A stretch of DNA of 64,000 nucleotides, taken from an uncultured Rhodopila sp. (GTDB lineage Bacteria; Pseudomonadota; Alphaproteobacteria; Acetobacterales; Acetobacteraceae). This document shows, in pieces, positions 8,629-17,659 of the stretch (the first letter of the stretch is position 1; every line of letters starts with the position of its first letter). A program made the position numbers and the translations under genes. Below the pieces are notes generated by a model, which saw nothing but the letters and a program-made list of their open reading frames with translations, made no database searches and had not been told where the DNA came from. The DNA lies in the NCBI GenBank assembly GCA_903932145.1, contig CAIZFE010000096.1:17008-81007 (forward strand), given 5' to 3'.

Positions 8629-9680
8629 ATCAGGAATACGCCTTTGCCATCCGACTGCTTGTCGAACAGCTTGTAGGCCTCATCCGCCTGATCCAGCGTC
8701 CAGCGATGGGTGAACAGCTTGTCCACATCGACCTTCCGCTCCACGCAGAAATCCGCGCATTCGGACTGGATGATGTTGGAGAATGTCCACGACGCCACCA
8801 GCGTCAACTGGCGGCGCAACAAATGCGGGCTGACGTCAATATGGACGTCGCCGCCCTCACCCACGAAGCACATCGTTCCCCACACCTTGGTGCTGCGGAT
8901 CGCGTTCAACCGAGCCTCTGAGTTGGACGAAGTGTCCAGCGTCAGGTCGGCGTAGCGACCGCCGGTCAGTTCCTTGATCGCCTCGATCGGGTCGTTCGAA
9001 CCGGGGTTCACGACCTCATCGGCGCCGAACTCTTTCGCACGTTCCAGGCGTTGCGGGTTGACGTCCAGCGCGATGACGCGCGCGCCCATGGCTTTGGCGA
9101 ATTGCGTGCCGGCCAGACCGACCGGGCCTTGCCCGAAGATCGCGATGGTGTCGCGGCCGGAAATGTTCATCCGGCGGAGTGCGCCATACGCCGTGCCCGA
9201 CCCGCAGGCGATCGCCGCGCCGGCGCTGAAGGACAGCTCGTCGCGCAGCGGCACCAGCGTGTTGGCCGGGACCTGAAGATACTTCGCGTGGCCGCCATGG
9301 GCGTTGTTGCCATACACCTTGACCGGCACTTCCTGGCAAAGCTGCTGCCAGCCGGACCGGCAATGACCGCACTGGGTGCAGCCCTGATAATGGTGCACCA
9401 TCACGCGTTGGCCGACATGAGCTTCCGTCGGCAGCACGCCGGGTCCGACCGCCACGACGACGCCGCACGGCTCATGGCCGCCGATCACCGGATTGGGGTT
9501 GGCCGGAAGGCCGGTACCCGCGCGCGCCTGTCCCTTCGGGCGGCGATATTGATGCAGGTCTGACCCACACATGCCGGAGGCTTTCATGTCGATGACCACC
9601 TCACCAGGACCCGGTGTGGGGTCGGGGAAGGTCATCAGTTCAAGCTCACGCTCACCGGTAAACACCACGCCTTGCATCAT
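8625..9680 (-). CDS. zinc-dependent alcohol dehydrogenase family protein
   Basis: 351-residue medium-chain dehydrogenase. Catalytic zinc ligands are in GMCGSDLHQ and GGHEPCG; the structural zinc lobe has Cys at CTQCGHC and the following QQLC, and the Rossmann motif is FGQGPVGLAG. Closest in style to sorbitol/threonine-type dehydrogenases. It is the first gene of the leftward cluster with class II aldolase, SDR and HpcH aldolase, and it may oxidise the entry polyol or alcohol. GGAGG-like bases lie just before the ATG. Confidence 0.9.
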   Translation of the reverse strand: MMQGVVFTGERELELMTFPDPTPGPGEVVIDMKASGMCGSDLHQYRRPKGQARAGTGLPANPNPVIGGHEPCGVVVAVGPGVLPTEAHVGQRVMVHHYQGCTQCGHCRSGWQQLCQEVPVKVYGNNAHGGHAKYLQVPANTLVPLRDELSFSAGAAIACGSGTAYGALRRMNISGRDTIAIFGQGPVGLAGTQFAKAMGARVIALDVNPQRLERAKEFGADEVVNPGSNDPIEAIKELTGGRYADLTLDTSSNSEARLNAIRSTKVWGTMCFVGEGGDVHIDVSPHLLRRQLTLVASWTFSNIIQSECADFCVERKVDVDKLFTHRWTLDQADEAYKLFDKQSDGKGVFLI

Positions 9681-9853
9681 TTCCTCCAGGTTTCCGTTGT
9701 TGGCGCCATACTAAGCGAAGATGCGTGGCTTGGCCAACGCATCCCCGGCCGGCGCTTGACGGCGCGGAGCTGGCGGGATTGAACGGTCTAAGGCGAAAGC
9801 ACGGGGCCGGTTCGGTCACGCAACGTAGCCTGACACGAGGAACGGAAACGACA

Positions 9854-10567
9854 ATGTCGAACGACACAAAGCCGCGGCCATTGACCCTGATGTCCGCGTT
9901 GGCGGTGCGGGGCGCTTTCGAGAACGGCATTCTGCCGGCGTTCACCGCCGAAACGGGAATCCAGGTGGTGCCGGAATGGACTCCCACGACCGTCATCATG
10001 TCGAAGATCGCAGCCGGTGAGCGCGCCGACGTTGTCGTGCTAATCGTGGATTCGATGGATCGTCTGGTCGAGCAAGGCATGGTCGATCCCGCCAGCCGCG
10101 TCGAGTTAGCCCATTCCCGCCTGGGACTGGCCGTGGCACCTGGCACGCCGCATCCGGACATCAGCACGCTCGACGCGTTCACCAAGGCGCTGCTCGGGGC
10201 GCGGTCCGTGGCTTATTCGATGGGCGGCGCCAGCGGTATTTACTTCCGCAAAATGATCGAAACGCTGGGGATCGCCGACGCGGTCAACGCCAAAGCAACG
10301 ACTATTCCGGCGGGCTTCACGGCCGAGAAGCTGCTGACCGGCGAGGCGGACATGGCCGTGCAACAGGTCAGCGAACTGATGGTGGTGCCAACCGCCGAGA
10401 TCATCGGCCGCTTCCCCGAGGAGGTTCAGCAGGTCACCTCGTTCTCCGCCGCGATCATGAGCGACACCGCGAACCGGGCGGATGCCGAACGCCTGATCGC
10501 CAGCCTGACGGGGAAGAGCGCGGCTGTTGCGTATCGCGCGAGCGGCGTGGACCCGATCCCGGGTTGA
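9854..10567 (+). CDS. substrate-binding domain protein (ModA-like), no signal peptide
   Basis: 237-residue periplasmic-binding-protein fold resembling ModA-type solute-binding proteins: the N-terminal LMSALAVRGAFENGILPAF, the ADVVVLIVDSMDRLVEQG segment, AYSMGGASGIYFRKM and QQVSELMVV are typical. There is no signal peptide in this frame (MSNDTKPRPLTLMSALAV), so it may act in the cytoplasm or use another export route. No transporter genes adjoin it. Ends 75 bases before a broken toxin-antitoxin pair. Confidence 0.75.
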   Translation: MSNDTKPRPLTLMSALAVRGAFENGILPAFTAETGIQVVPEWTPTTVIMSKIAAGERADVVVLIVDSMDRLVEQGMVDPASRVELAHSRLGLAVAPGTPHPDISTLDAFTKALLGARSVAYSMGGASGIYFRKMIETLGIADAVNAKATTIPAGFTAEKLLTGEADMAVQQVSELMVVPTAEIIGRFPEEVQQVTSFSAAIMSDTANRADAERLIASLTGKSAAVAYRASGVDPIPG

Positions 10568-10612
10568 TCGGCCACGGGATTCCTTGCCGTTTCCGATTCC
10601 GCGACCTGTTTG

Positions 10613-10630
10613 TGACCAAAATGTTGGTCA
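10613..10630. promoter_or_regulatory. palindromic operator candidate of broken antitoxin
   Basis: Perfect arms TGACCAA (10613-10619) and TTGGTCA (10624-10630) separated by AATG, ending next to the ribosome-binding site of the antitoxin remnant at 10642. Phd/VapB antitoxins usually repress their own operon through such sites. Confidence 0.5.
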
Positions 10631-10641
10631 GGAGAATGACG

Positions 10642-10878
10642 ATGGCTCATGTGAATCTCTCCGAAGCCAAAGCGCACCTGAGCGAACTGGTCGCGCGGGC
10701 AGAGGCAGGTAGAATCCAGACAGATCAGCCGGCGCGGTAAGCCGGTTGCGCTATTGAGCCGCCTGACACCACCCCGGAAACCCCTGATGTGGCTGCGATG
10801 CGGGCCCTGGTCGAATCAATGCCCGAAAGTGATGCTGAGAGCGTCGTGCTGAGGATGCGGGAAGAGGCACGTTACTGA
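10642..10878 (+). pseudogene. Phd/YefM-type antitoxin, frameshifted
   Basis: The frame opens AHVNLSEAKAHLSELVARAE, the N-terminal DNA-binding half of Phd-family antitoxins, behind AGGAGA. It is lost at about 10715 and stops at 10738. The next phase continues with SRRGKPVALLSRLTPP (family signature RRGKPVA), and a further shift gives AAMRALVESMPES to the TGA at 10876-10878. At least two indels are needed to join the pieces, so no full antitoxin can be made. Confidence 0.75.
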
Positions 10879-11195
10879 TCCGGTATCTGGACACCTCGCT
10901 GCTGGTCTCGTCATTGACCGAACAGGCTGCGTCGGATCGCGTGCTGTCTTGGTTGACCCGGCATGTTTCGACCGATCCGAGGATCAGTGGGTCGTCACGG
11001 AGTTTGCCTCGGCTCTATCGGTTAAAATCCGGATGGGCCGATTAAGCACTGAAAACCGCACCAAAGCATCGAGTTTGTTTACCCGGCTACAGGGCGATTC
11101 GATTGCCGTCGCGCCAATCACACGCGAACACGTCCAGGCCGCCGCACGATTCGCCAATCAGTTTGGCCCGGGACTTCAGGCAGGTGACGCCCTCC
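10875..11195 (+). pseudogene. PIN-domain (VapC-like) toxin, frameshifted and 3'-truncated
   Basis: Starts IRYLDTSLLVSSLTEQAA at a CTG that overlaps the antitoxin stop where an ATGA would be expected, so the start codon itself may be mutated. The phase changes near 10975 to WVVTEFASALSVKIRMG and continues through RFANQFGPGLQAGDAL. Intact relatives continue with HLAIA and a final beta strand; here the match ends abruptly near 11195 and unrelated sequence, the 3' end of an opposite-strand gene, begins. The acidic PIN residues Asp (YLDTS), Glu (VVTEF) and Asp (AGDAL) are still present but split between frames. Confidence 0.75.
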
Positions 11196-11475
11196 GAAAC
11201 AGGCGCGCGAAACCCCGGCTGAGTGTCACCAGGCTGAGCGCTTCGCAGACGGCCTTCATGCGGCCGTGGGAAAAACCGCGGTACAACACCGCATACGCCG
11301 AACCGTCCATTTTGCCGTCGTGTAGGAACCTGGTGGCCCCCGCAGCCAGCACATGATGGAACAAGGCGTAATCGGCCGTCGATATCGCCCGGCGAAAATG
11401 GGCATCGGTCGCTGTCTCGGCACCGGCGAGCAATCGGGCGGCTGCCAGCAAATCAGCGGGCCCAACCACGCCCAC
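11176..11475 (-). pseudogene. HEPN-like hypothetical protein, 3'-truncated
   Basis: From a GTG near 11475 (or 11469) the frame reads VGPADLLAAARLLAG and then RRAISTADYALFHHVLA, a helical pattern like HEPN-fold proteins (R-x-S-x-Y-x-FH). The C-terminus (SRGFARLFRRASPA) runs into the tail of the opposite-strand PIN remnant, so the last helices expected in the family are missing. It overlaps the upstream gene by about 20 bases, indicating a coupled pair. Its function is unknown; HEPN proteins are often RNases or their partners, but no RxxxxH motif is clear here. Confidence 0.5.
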
Positions 11476-11758
11476 GCTTTTCCCAATTGTTATGGCCCAA
11501 AACTCTAACGAACGGCATGCGATAGTCGCCGCGGGCGGACAATTCGTCCCGTAACCGCATTGAGATACGGCCCGACAACGAAAGTCCGGGAGGGCGCTCG
11601 CGTTTTTCATCGATCAGAAAAGCAAAATAGTAAGCCGGTTTGCCGGTCCAGTCCTCGCCTTCCGCGGCCTCGGCCTGTTCGATAGTCAGGTTCCCCGCGA
11701 CCTCTTGAGCGACCGTTCGGCCAATCTGCTCCAAATCCAGATCAATGTGTTCGGACAT
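11453..11758 (-). CDS. hypothetical protein, partner of HEPN-like gene
   Basis: 101-residue soluble protein I do not assign to a named family. It begins MSEHIDLDLEQIGRTVAQEV and has a beta-rich middle (PAYYFAFLIDEKRERPPG) then a helix RISMRLRDELS and VRVLGHNNW. It shares a short overlap with the HEPN-like gene downstream, an arrangement I recall as recurring in alphaproteobacteria, which suggests a two-protein unit. No membrane segment or signal peptide. It appears intact while its partner is truncated. Confidence 0.6.
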   Translation of the reverse strand: MSEHIDLDLEQIGRTVAQEVAGNLTIEQAEAAEGEDWTGKPAYYFAFLIDEKRERPPGLSLSGRISMRLRDELSARGDYRMPFVRVLGHNNWEKRGRGWAR

Positions 11759-11810
11759 GCACTATCTATTGGGGATACGAGCCACCAACGTCAAGAAAAC
11801 TCGCCAGCAA

Positions 11811-11844
11811 ACAAAAGCGGCCCCGAGGTCACCCCCGGGGCCGC
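11811..11844 (-). terminator. rho-independent terminator of hppA
   Basis: On the minus strand a perfect 9-bp stem GCGGCCCCG / CGGGGCCGC (11844-11836 and 11825-11817) is followed by TTTTGTTT. It lies 24 bases after the hppA stop. Confidence 0.85.
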
Positions 11845-11867
11845 TTCCGCAGCCAAACGCCGAAGCG

Positions 11868-13976
11868 TTACTTCAGCCAGCCAGCCAGAACCGCCAGCAT
11901 CAACAGCGCCACGATATTGGCGATCTTGATCATCGGGTTCACCGCCGGACCAGCGGTATCCTTATACGGATCACCCACGGTATCACCGGTCACCGCCGCC
12001 TTGTGCGCGTCGGAGCCTTTGCCGCCATGGTTGCCCTCTTCGATATACTTCTTCGCGTTATCCCAGGCGCCGCCGCCGGAGGTCATGGAAATCGCGACGA
12101 ACAGCCCCGTCACGATCGTCCCCAGCAGCATCGCGCCCAGCGAGGCAAACGCCGCGGCCCGGCCCGCGATCACGTCGATCACGAACCACAGCACGATCGG
12201 CGCACCGATCGGCAGCAGCGACGGCAGGATCATCTCCTTGATCGCGGCCTTCGTCAGCAGATCGACAGCCTTGCCGTATTCCGGCTTGGCGGTGCCCTCC
12301 ATGATGCCCGGGATCTCCCGGAATTGGCGGCGGACTTCCACCACGACCGAACCGGCCGCGCGACCCACGGCGGTCATACCCATCGCACCGAACAGGTACG
12401 GCAGCAGGCCACCGATGAACAACCCGATCACGACGAACGGATTGGTCAGCGCGAAGTCAACCTTCAGCGTCGGGAAGTAATGCGTCAGATCCTGCGTATA
12501 GGCAGCGAACAGCACCAGCGAGGCGAGGCCCGCGGAACCGATCGCATAGCCCTTGGTCACCGCCTTGGTGGTGTTGCCAACGGCGTCCAGCGCGTCGGTC
12601 GTCACGCGCACGTCCTTCGGCAGATCCGCCATCTCGGCAATGCCGCCGGCGTTGTCGGTCACCGGACCATAGGCGTCCAGCGCGACGATCATACCGGCCA
12701 GCGACAACATCGTCGTCGCCGCCACGGCGATACCGAACAGACCGGCCACCATGAACGTAACGATAATGCCGACGCTGATCACGATGACCGGCAGCGCCGT
12801 CGATTCCATCGAAATCGCCAGCCCCTGGATCACGTTGGTGCCGTGACCGGTGGTGGAGCTTTGCGCGATCGACTTCACCGGACGATATTCGGTGGAGGTG
12901 TAATACTCGGTGATCACCACGATCAGGCCGGTCACGACCAGTCCGACCAGGGCGCAGATGAACAGGTCCCACCCGTTGACTGATCCGCCGCCAACCAGTT
13001 CCAGCTTCGCGCCAAAGCCGGTGGTGACCATGATAATGCCGGCGATGCCCACAATGGACAGCACGCCCGTCACGATCAGGCCCTTGTACAGCGCCCACAT
13101 GATCCCGTTATCCGGGCCAAGCTTGACGAAGTAAGTGCCGACGATGGAGGTCAGGATGCAGATCGCACAGATGCCAAGCGGCAGCATCAGCAAGGCGTCA
13201 CGCGTCGCGCCAGTGAAGAAGATCCCCGCCAGCAGCATGGTCGCGACGATGGTCACGGCGTAGGTCTCGAACAAGTCAGCGGCCATACCGGCGCAATCGC
13301 CGACGTTGTCACCGACGTTGTCGGCGATCACGGCCGGGTTGCGGGGGTCATCCTCGGGGATTCCGGCCTCGACCTTGCCCACCAGATCGGCGCCCACGTC
13401 GGCGCCCTTGGTGAAGATGCCGCCGCCGAGACGGGCGAAGATGGAGATCAGCGATCCACCGAAGCCCAGGGCGACCATCGCCTCCAGCACTTTGCGAAGT
13501 TGGTCGTCGGTGATCGGGCCGGTCACATTGCCGCGCAGCACGAAGTAATAGCCGGCGACACCCAGCAGGCCGAGACCAACCACCAACATGCCGGTGATCG
13601 CACCCGCCTTGAACGCGACGTCGAGCCCGGCCGCCAAACCGCGGCGCGAGGCCTGGGCGGTGCGGACGTTCGCTCTGACCGACACGTTCATGCCGATATA
13701 GCCCGCCGCTGCCGACAGGATCGCACCGATGGCGAACCCGACCGCCGTGTGCGTGCCCAGCAACAGGGCCAGCAGGATCAGGATAACGACGCCGACGATG
13801 CCGATTGTCATATATTGCCGGTTCAGGTAGGCGCGGGCGCCCTCCTGCACGGCAGCCGAGATTTCCTGCATGCGGGCCGTTCCGGCATCCGCGGCAAGAA
13901 CTTGCCTGCTGGTAATGAAACCATAGATCAGGGCCGCGAGGCCGCAGACTATGATCAGGATTTGCGCCGCACTCAT
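11868..13976 (-). CDS. hppA: K+-insensitive membrane-bound proton-translocating pyrophosphatase
   Basis: 702-residue integral membrane H+-PPase that couples pyrophosphate hydrolysis to proton export, with about 16 transmembrane helices. Substrate-site signatures are [20 protein letters not shown] and [19 protein letters not shown] near residues 195-245, and the C-terminal [16 protein letters not shown]. The motif GNTTKA (Lys where K+-dependent enzymes have Ala) marks the K+-independent class. GAGGAGGGG precedes the ATG and a strong terminator follows the stop, so it is a single-gene unit. Confidence 0.96.
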   Translation of the reverse strand: MSAAQILIIVCGLAALIYGFITSRQVLAADAGTARMQEISAAVQEGARAYLNRQYMTIGIVGVVILILLALLLGTHTAVGFAIGAILSAAAGYIGMNVSVRANVRTAQASRRGLAAGLDVAFKAGAITGMLVVGLGLLGVAGYYFVLRGNVTGPITDDQLRKVLEAMVALGFGGSLISIFARLGGGIFTKGADVGADLVGKVEAGIPEDDPRNPAVIADNVGDNVGDCAGMAADLFETYAVTIVATMLLAGIFFTGATRDALLMLPLGICAICILTSIVGTYFVKLGPDNGIMWALYKGLIVTGVLSIVGIAGIIMVTTGFGAKLELVGGGSVNGWDLFICALVGLVVTGLIVVITEYYTSTEYRPVKSIAQSSTTGHGTNVIQGLAISMESTALPVIVISVGIIVTFMVAGLFGIAVAATTMLSLAGMIVALDAYGPVTDNAGGIAEMADLPKDVRVTTDALDAVGNTTKAVTKGYAIGSAGLASLVLFAAYTQDLTHYFPTLKVDFALTNPFVVIGLFIGGLLPYLFGAMGMTAVGRAAGSVVVEVRRQFREIPGIMEGTAKPEYGKAVDLLTKAAIKEMILPSLLPIGAPIVLWFVIDVIAGRAAAFASLGAMLLGTIVTGLFVAISMTSGGGAWDNAKKYIEEGNHGGKGSDAHKAAVTGDTVGDPYKDTAGPAVNPMIKIANIVALLMLAVLAGWLK

Positions 13977-14150
13977 TGGGGTTGTCCCCTCCTCATTGTT
14001 TCATTCCGGTGTTCCCCCCATCTTGAACGCGGGCGGTTCCGTGGCCGGGGCATATGCCAGATGCGCGAGCATCCGGCAAATGGGGAATGAACTTATGGTA
14101 AGTTGTCCGGTTCGGCCGGCAGGGCCGGGTATGGCGCGCTCCCGAACGAG

Positions 14151-14178
14151 GTAACGCCGGGCGATCGACCGGCGTTAC
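14151..14178. terminator. hairpin downstream of the MFS operon
   Basis: Perfect 10-bp arms GTAACGCCGG (14151-14160) and CCGGCGTTAC (14169-14178) with an 8-base loop, 55 bases beyond the stop of the leftward MFS gene. No T-run on either strand, so it may be a processing or rho-assisted end rather than a classic terminator. Confidence 0.45.
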
Positions 14179-14232
14179 TTCATGAAGTGGCAGGTGCGCG
14201 CCGTGATCGCGCCCGTCGCGAGTCTGAGCGAA

Positions 14233-15561
14233 TCAGGTCCGGCCGGTTGTTGCGTCGTCCATGACGATCCGATGCAACGGTCCCAGCAGAACGGAGTATG
14301 ATAGCGCCCCGATCAGCGCCAACATGCCGACGAAGTTCAACGCCCAGGCAAACGAACCCGTGGCCTGCAGAATGTAGCCAATCACGATCGGGGTCACGAT
14401 CCCCGCCAGATTCGCCGACAGCGAGGTGATACCCGCGGCCAGACCGATGTATTGCACCGGCGCCGCTTCCGACACCGCCGCCCAGGACGTGGACGCAATC
14501 CCCTGTGCGAAGAAGGCGCCCGTCAGCACCGCGATGCAGGCAATGTCCGAGGTCGTAAAGTTCACCAGCACGATTGTCGTGCCCAGCAATGATCCCACCA
14601 CCAGCGGCAGCTTGCGGGCGAACGACATCGGCACGCCACGGCGGATCTGCCAGTCGGAGAACCACCCCGCCAGCAGGATGCCGGCCGTTGCCCCGAGATA
14701 GGGCAGCACGGTGAAAATCCCCGCTTTCAAGATCTGCATGTGGCGTTCCTCGATCAGGTAGGTCGGGAACCAGGTGAGGAAGAAATAAAGCGCCGTCGTG
14801 CTGGCATATTTACCGATGCAGATCGCCCATATCTGGCGGTAGCACAGCAGCCGTCCGATCGTTCGCAGGCTGAAATGCACGTGTTTCTTGCTCGCGACGA
14901 TACCGCCGCCCTGTCTGATGTAATCGATCTCCGCCGTGTTGGCATGCATGCTTTGCAACGGATCGCGATACAAACGCCACCACACCATAGCAAACACGGC
15001 GCCAACGCCGCCGGTGACCAGGAAAACCACCCGCCAGCCGAAAGCCATGGCCATCCACAACAGCAACCCGGAGAACAACGCCGTTCCGATATACTGTCCC
15101 ATCACATAGATACTCGTCGCGAAACCACGCTCCCGTTCGGGGAACCACATGGTGACGGCGCGCGCATTGGCGGGAAACGCCGGTGCTTCCATGGCACCTA
15201 CCGCCAGGCGGAACCCGAACAGCGACGCAAAGCCGTTCGACAGACCCAGCAGCATCGTCGTGACCGACCAGCCGCCAAGAGACAGGGCATAGCCAACACG
15301 GGACCCGAAACGATCCGCGATGTAGCCCCCCGGAATGAGGGCAAAGGCATAGGTCCAGGCAAAAGCAAAAAAGATGAACCCCAGATGGACCTTGTCGATT
15401 CCAAGCTCTTTCGACATGAACGGCGCCACGATCGAGATATTCACCCGATCGATGTAGTTGATCACCGTAGCGATCAGCACCAGGCTGAGCATGAAGTAGC
15501 GCACTCGGGTAGGCTTTGCCGAGGCCATGGCTCGGGTCGCGTTGACTGTTTCGGTGATCAT
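14233..15561 (-). CDS. MFS transporter, anion:cation symporter type
   Basis: 442-residue 12-helix major facilitator. The first helix region TVINYIDRVNISIVAPFM and the cytoplasmic loop GGYIADRFGSRVGYA match the ACS subfamily that imports organic anions such as glucarate, galactonate or phthalate. It is the third gene of the leftward unit with a DapA-like lyase and a hydroxyacid dehydrogenase, so it is likely the uptake system for their substrate (inference). GGGAGG lies upstream of the ATG; an internal ATG at 15528 is an alternative start. Confidence 0.87.
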   Translation of the reverse strand: MITETVNATRAMASAKPTRVRYFMLSLVLIATVINYIDRVNISIVAPFMSKELGIDKVHLGFIFFAFAWTYAFALIPGGYIADRFGSRVGYALSLGGWSVTTMLLGLSNGFASLFGFRLAVGAMEAPAFPANARAVTMWFPERERGFATSIYVMGQYIGTALFSGLLLWMAMAFGWRVVFLVTGGVGAVFAMVWWRLYRDPLQSMHANTAEIDYIRQGGGIVASKKHVHFSLRTIGRLLCYRQIWAICIGKYASTTALYFFLTWFPTYLIEERHMQILKAGIFTVLPYLGATAGILLAGWFSDWQIRRGVPMSFARKLPLVVGSLLGTTIVLVNFTTSDIACIAVLTGAFFAQGIASTSWAAVSEAAPVQYIGLAAGITSLSANLAGIVTPIVIGYILQATGSFAWALNFVGMLALIGALSYSVLLGPLHRIVMDDATTGRT

Positions 15562-15600
15562 TTTTTATGGTTTCCTCCCGGCTGCGTCACAGGCGATTTT

Positions 15601-16563
15601 TCAGACCCAAAGCGGATCTATTGCCTGTTGCCCGGCAAGCACCCGAGCGATGTTGTCGAGCGCACGCATGCCCATGGCGGTGCGTGTTTCGATGGTTCCG
15701 CTGGCCATGTGCGGCGTCAGGAAGACGTTCGGGAGGTCTTTCAACCGCTCGTCGAAATCCGGCTCCTTACGGAATACGTCCAGGCCGGCACCGAACAGAT
15801 GGCCGGAACGCACCGCGTCGATCAGCGCGTCCTCATCGACAAGTCCGCCGCGTGCCGCATTGACGAACACGGCCCCTTTCGGCAGCAGCGCGAACGTTTC
15901 GGCGTTCATCATGCGATCACAGGCCGGTCCGCCAGGCGCGTGCAGCGTCAGAATGTCGCAATGCGGCAGCATGTCGCGGAAATCGGCGAAGAATTTGGCA
16001 CCCTGGCTGAGGTCGGGCGGCAATTCGGCGACGTCGGCATACAGCACGGTCATATCGAATCCGCGCGCCCGTTTGGCGACCGCGCGGCCGATCCGGCCCA
16101 TGCCGACAATGCCCAGCGTCTTGCCGCTGGCTCGCACGCCCAGGTATTCGTCAAGACCGAACTGACGGCGCCAGCCTTGTTGCATGATGGCGTTGTATTC
16201 CGCCGCCCGCCGGCATGCGTTCAGGATCAGCGTAAACGCGAGATCGGCGGTGCAGTCGGTCAGCACCTCTGGCGCGTTCGTCACAATCAGCCCGCGAGCC
16301 TTGGCCGCCGCGACATCGATATTGTCGAAACCGACGGCGCAGGTCGCGGCGATCCGCACATGGTCCGGCAACGCAGCGATCGTAGCGGCATCGAGCTTGA
16401 ACCGGCCACTCAGGAACAAAGCGTCAGCCCGATGGGATCGGGCGAAGGACAGCGTCTCCTCCTGCCCCATCTCCGTCTCGGTGACGACCGCGTCAAAGTC
16501 CGTCTGTATCCGTTGTAAAACCGCCGCAGGGACGCGGCGTGTAACGATCAGGCGCGGCTTCAC
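15601..16563 (-). CDS. D-2-hydroxyacid dehydrogenase (glyoxylate/hydroxypyruvate reductase type)
   Basis: 320-residue NAD(P)-dependent D-isomer 2-hydroxyacid dehydrogenase. Substrate loop AVGFDNIDV, Rossmann motif GIVGMGRIGRAVA, catalytic Arg in NAARGGLVDE, Glu in DVFRKEPDF and His in TPHMASGT are all present. It starts with GTG, whose last bases form the stop of the upstream DapA-like gene (GTGA at 16563-16560), so the pair is coupled. Probably interconverts a 2-oxo acid and a D-hydroxy acid in the same catabolic route. Confidence 0.92.
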   Translation of the reverse strand: MKPRLIVTRRVPAAVLQRIQTDFDAVVTETEMGQEETLSFARSHRADALFLSGRFKLDAATIAALPDHVRIAATCAVGFDNIDVAAAKARGLIVTNAPEVLTDCTADLAFTLILNACRRAAEYNAIMQQGWRRQFGLDEYLGVRASGKTLGIVGMGRIGRAVAKRARGFDMTVLYADVAELPPDLSQGAKFFADFRDMLPHCDILTLHAPGGPACDRMMNAETFALLPKGAVFVNAARGGLVDEDALIDAVRSGHLFGAGLDVFRKEPDFDERLKDLPNVFLTPHMASGTIETRTAMGMRALDNIARVLAGQQAIDPLWV

Positions 16564-17477
16564 GTGGCCGCGCCGTCAAGGAGGCCCCAGCTTTCAAGGC
16601 GACCGCGTAACGTCGCGCTCTGGCGCTCCGTCAGCGGCCACGCGCCGGGCGGGCGCACATGGCCACAATCCTGGCCCATCATGGCCAGCGCCGACTTGAC
16701 GACCGTCACGTTGGTCCCATTGCCCTCTTCGGCCCGCAATTCCTCAAACGCGCCCATGGTCGCGATCAGCACGCCGGCCGTCTTATAGTCTCCGGCAGCC
16801 AGAGCCTTGTGGATGGCGACCGAATGTTCTGGCCAGACATTGATCAGGCCGGAGGTGAAGCCCCGAGCGCCGACCGCGCACAACGGCGGTGCCCATGTCT
16901 CCGCCAGCCCACCAACCCACACAATCGCCGGGTCCGCTCGGCGGATCGCTTCGCCCAGGCGTAATGGCGTCGGGGAGGCCCATTTCACGCCAACGACCTG
17001 TGGGATTCGGCAAAGCTGCTCGATCGCGTCCAGGCCGATGCCGTCGTTCCGCAAATACAGAACAACGGGCAGATCATGGCCTGCCTCGGCGATCCGCTGC
17101 ACATAGGCAATCACACCGCGCGGCGATACGAACGGGTCCGGCGGCTGATGCACCATCAGCGCCGAGGTGCCCGCCGCCCGGGATGCCTTGGTCAGCGTGA
17201 CCGCATCACCGATGCTGCGCCCGATACCGGCGATCATTGGCACCCGGCCGCCGATCAGCTCCGCCACCGCATGCACCATGTGTTCGGCTTCGGCGGTGGT
17301 CAGGCCATAGAACTCACCGGTGTTGCCGTTGGCCGTCAGGATATGCACCCCGGCGCCGACGGCCCGATCGATGATCGGCTTCAGCCGTTGCGGCGCGACC
17401 TGGTCGTCGGCGTCAAACGGTGTGACGAGGATGCCCGAGATACCCGGCAGCGCCGCTAGAAAATTGTGAGATGCCAT
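16560..17477 (-). CDS. dihydrodipicolinate synthase family lyase/dehydratase
   Basis: 305-residue DapA-superfamily TIM barrel acting through a Schiff-base lysine. The Lys is in VGVKWAS and the Tyr in VVLYLRND; NGNTGEFYGLT is the substrate-carboxylate loop and resembles 5-dehydro-4-deoxyglucarate dehydratase more than lysine-pathway DapA. First gene of the leftward operon with the hydroxyacid dehydrogenase and MFS, and divergent from a GntR regulator 182 bases away. A sugar-acid role is inferred from this context; no direct substrate evidence. Confidence 0.87.
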   Translation of the reverse strand: MASHNFLAALPGISGILVTPFDADDQVAPQRLKPIIDRAVGAGVHILTANGNTGEFYGLTTAEAEHMVHAVAELIGGRVPMIAGIGRSIGDAVTLTKASRAAGTSALMVHQPPDPFVSPRGVIAYVQRIAEAGHDLPVVLYLRNDGIGLDAIEQLCRIPQVVGVKWASPTPLRLGEAIRRADPAIVWVGGLAETWAPPLCAVGARGFTSGLINVWPEHSVAIHKALAAGDYKTAGVLIATMGAFEELRAEEGNGTNVTVVKSALAMMGQDCGHVRPPGAWPLTERQSATLRGRLESWGLLDGAAT

Positions 17478-17580
17478 GCGATCAATGCCCTTTTGAGGTG
17501 CGGCAGAGCTTCCCGGGACGTCGGGCCGCGATCCCCACCATAATCGTCACCTACTTCTCAGTACGAATTCGACCTGTCAA

Positions 17581-17593
17581 TATGTCAGACAAG
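17581..17593. promoter_or_regulatory. candidate GntR/FadR-type operator in divergent promoter region
   Basis: TATGTCAGACAAG contains a near-palindrome around TGTC-A-GACA and fits the loose FadR-subfamily pattern (T-N-G-T-N3-A-C-N-A). It lies between the divergent catabolic operon and the GntR gene. Similar words occur at 18385-18393 and 18422-18432. Confidence 0.4.
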
Positions 17594-17659
17594 TTAGAGA
17601 AGGCCTGTTCGTGCCCACAGTGCCGATGCTGCTATGGGAAGCACGCAAGGATTGGAAAC

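Noticed and set aside
11745..12983. 412-codon open frame opposite hppA
   Set aside because: Antisense shadow of a strongly conserved gene; His/Arg/Gln-rich translation with no family sequence.
14740..16518. 592-codon open frame opposite the MFS and dehydrogenase genes
   Set aside because: Shadow frame crossing two real genes; no ribosome-binding site or domain.
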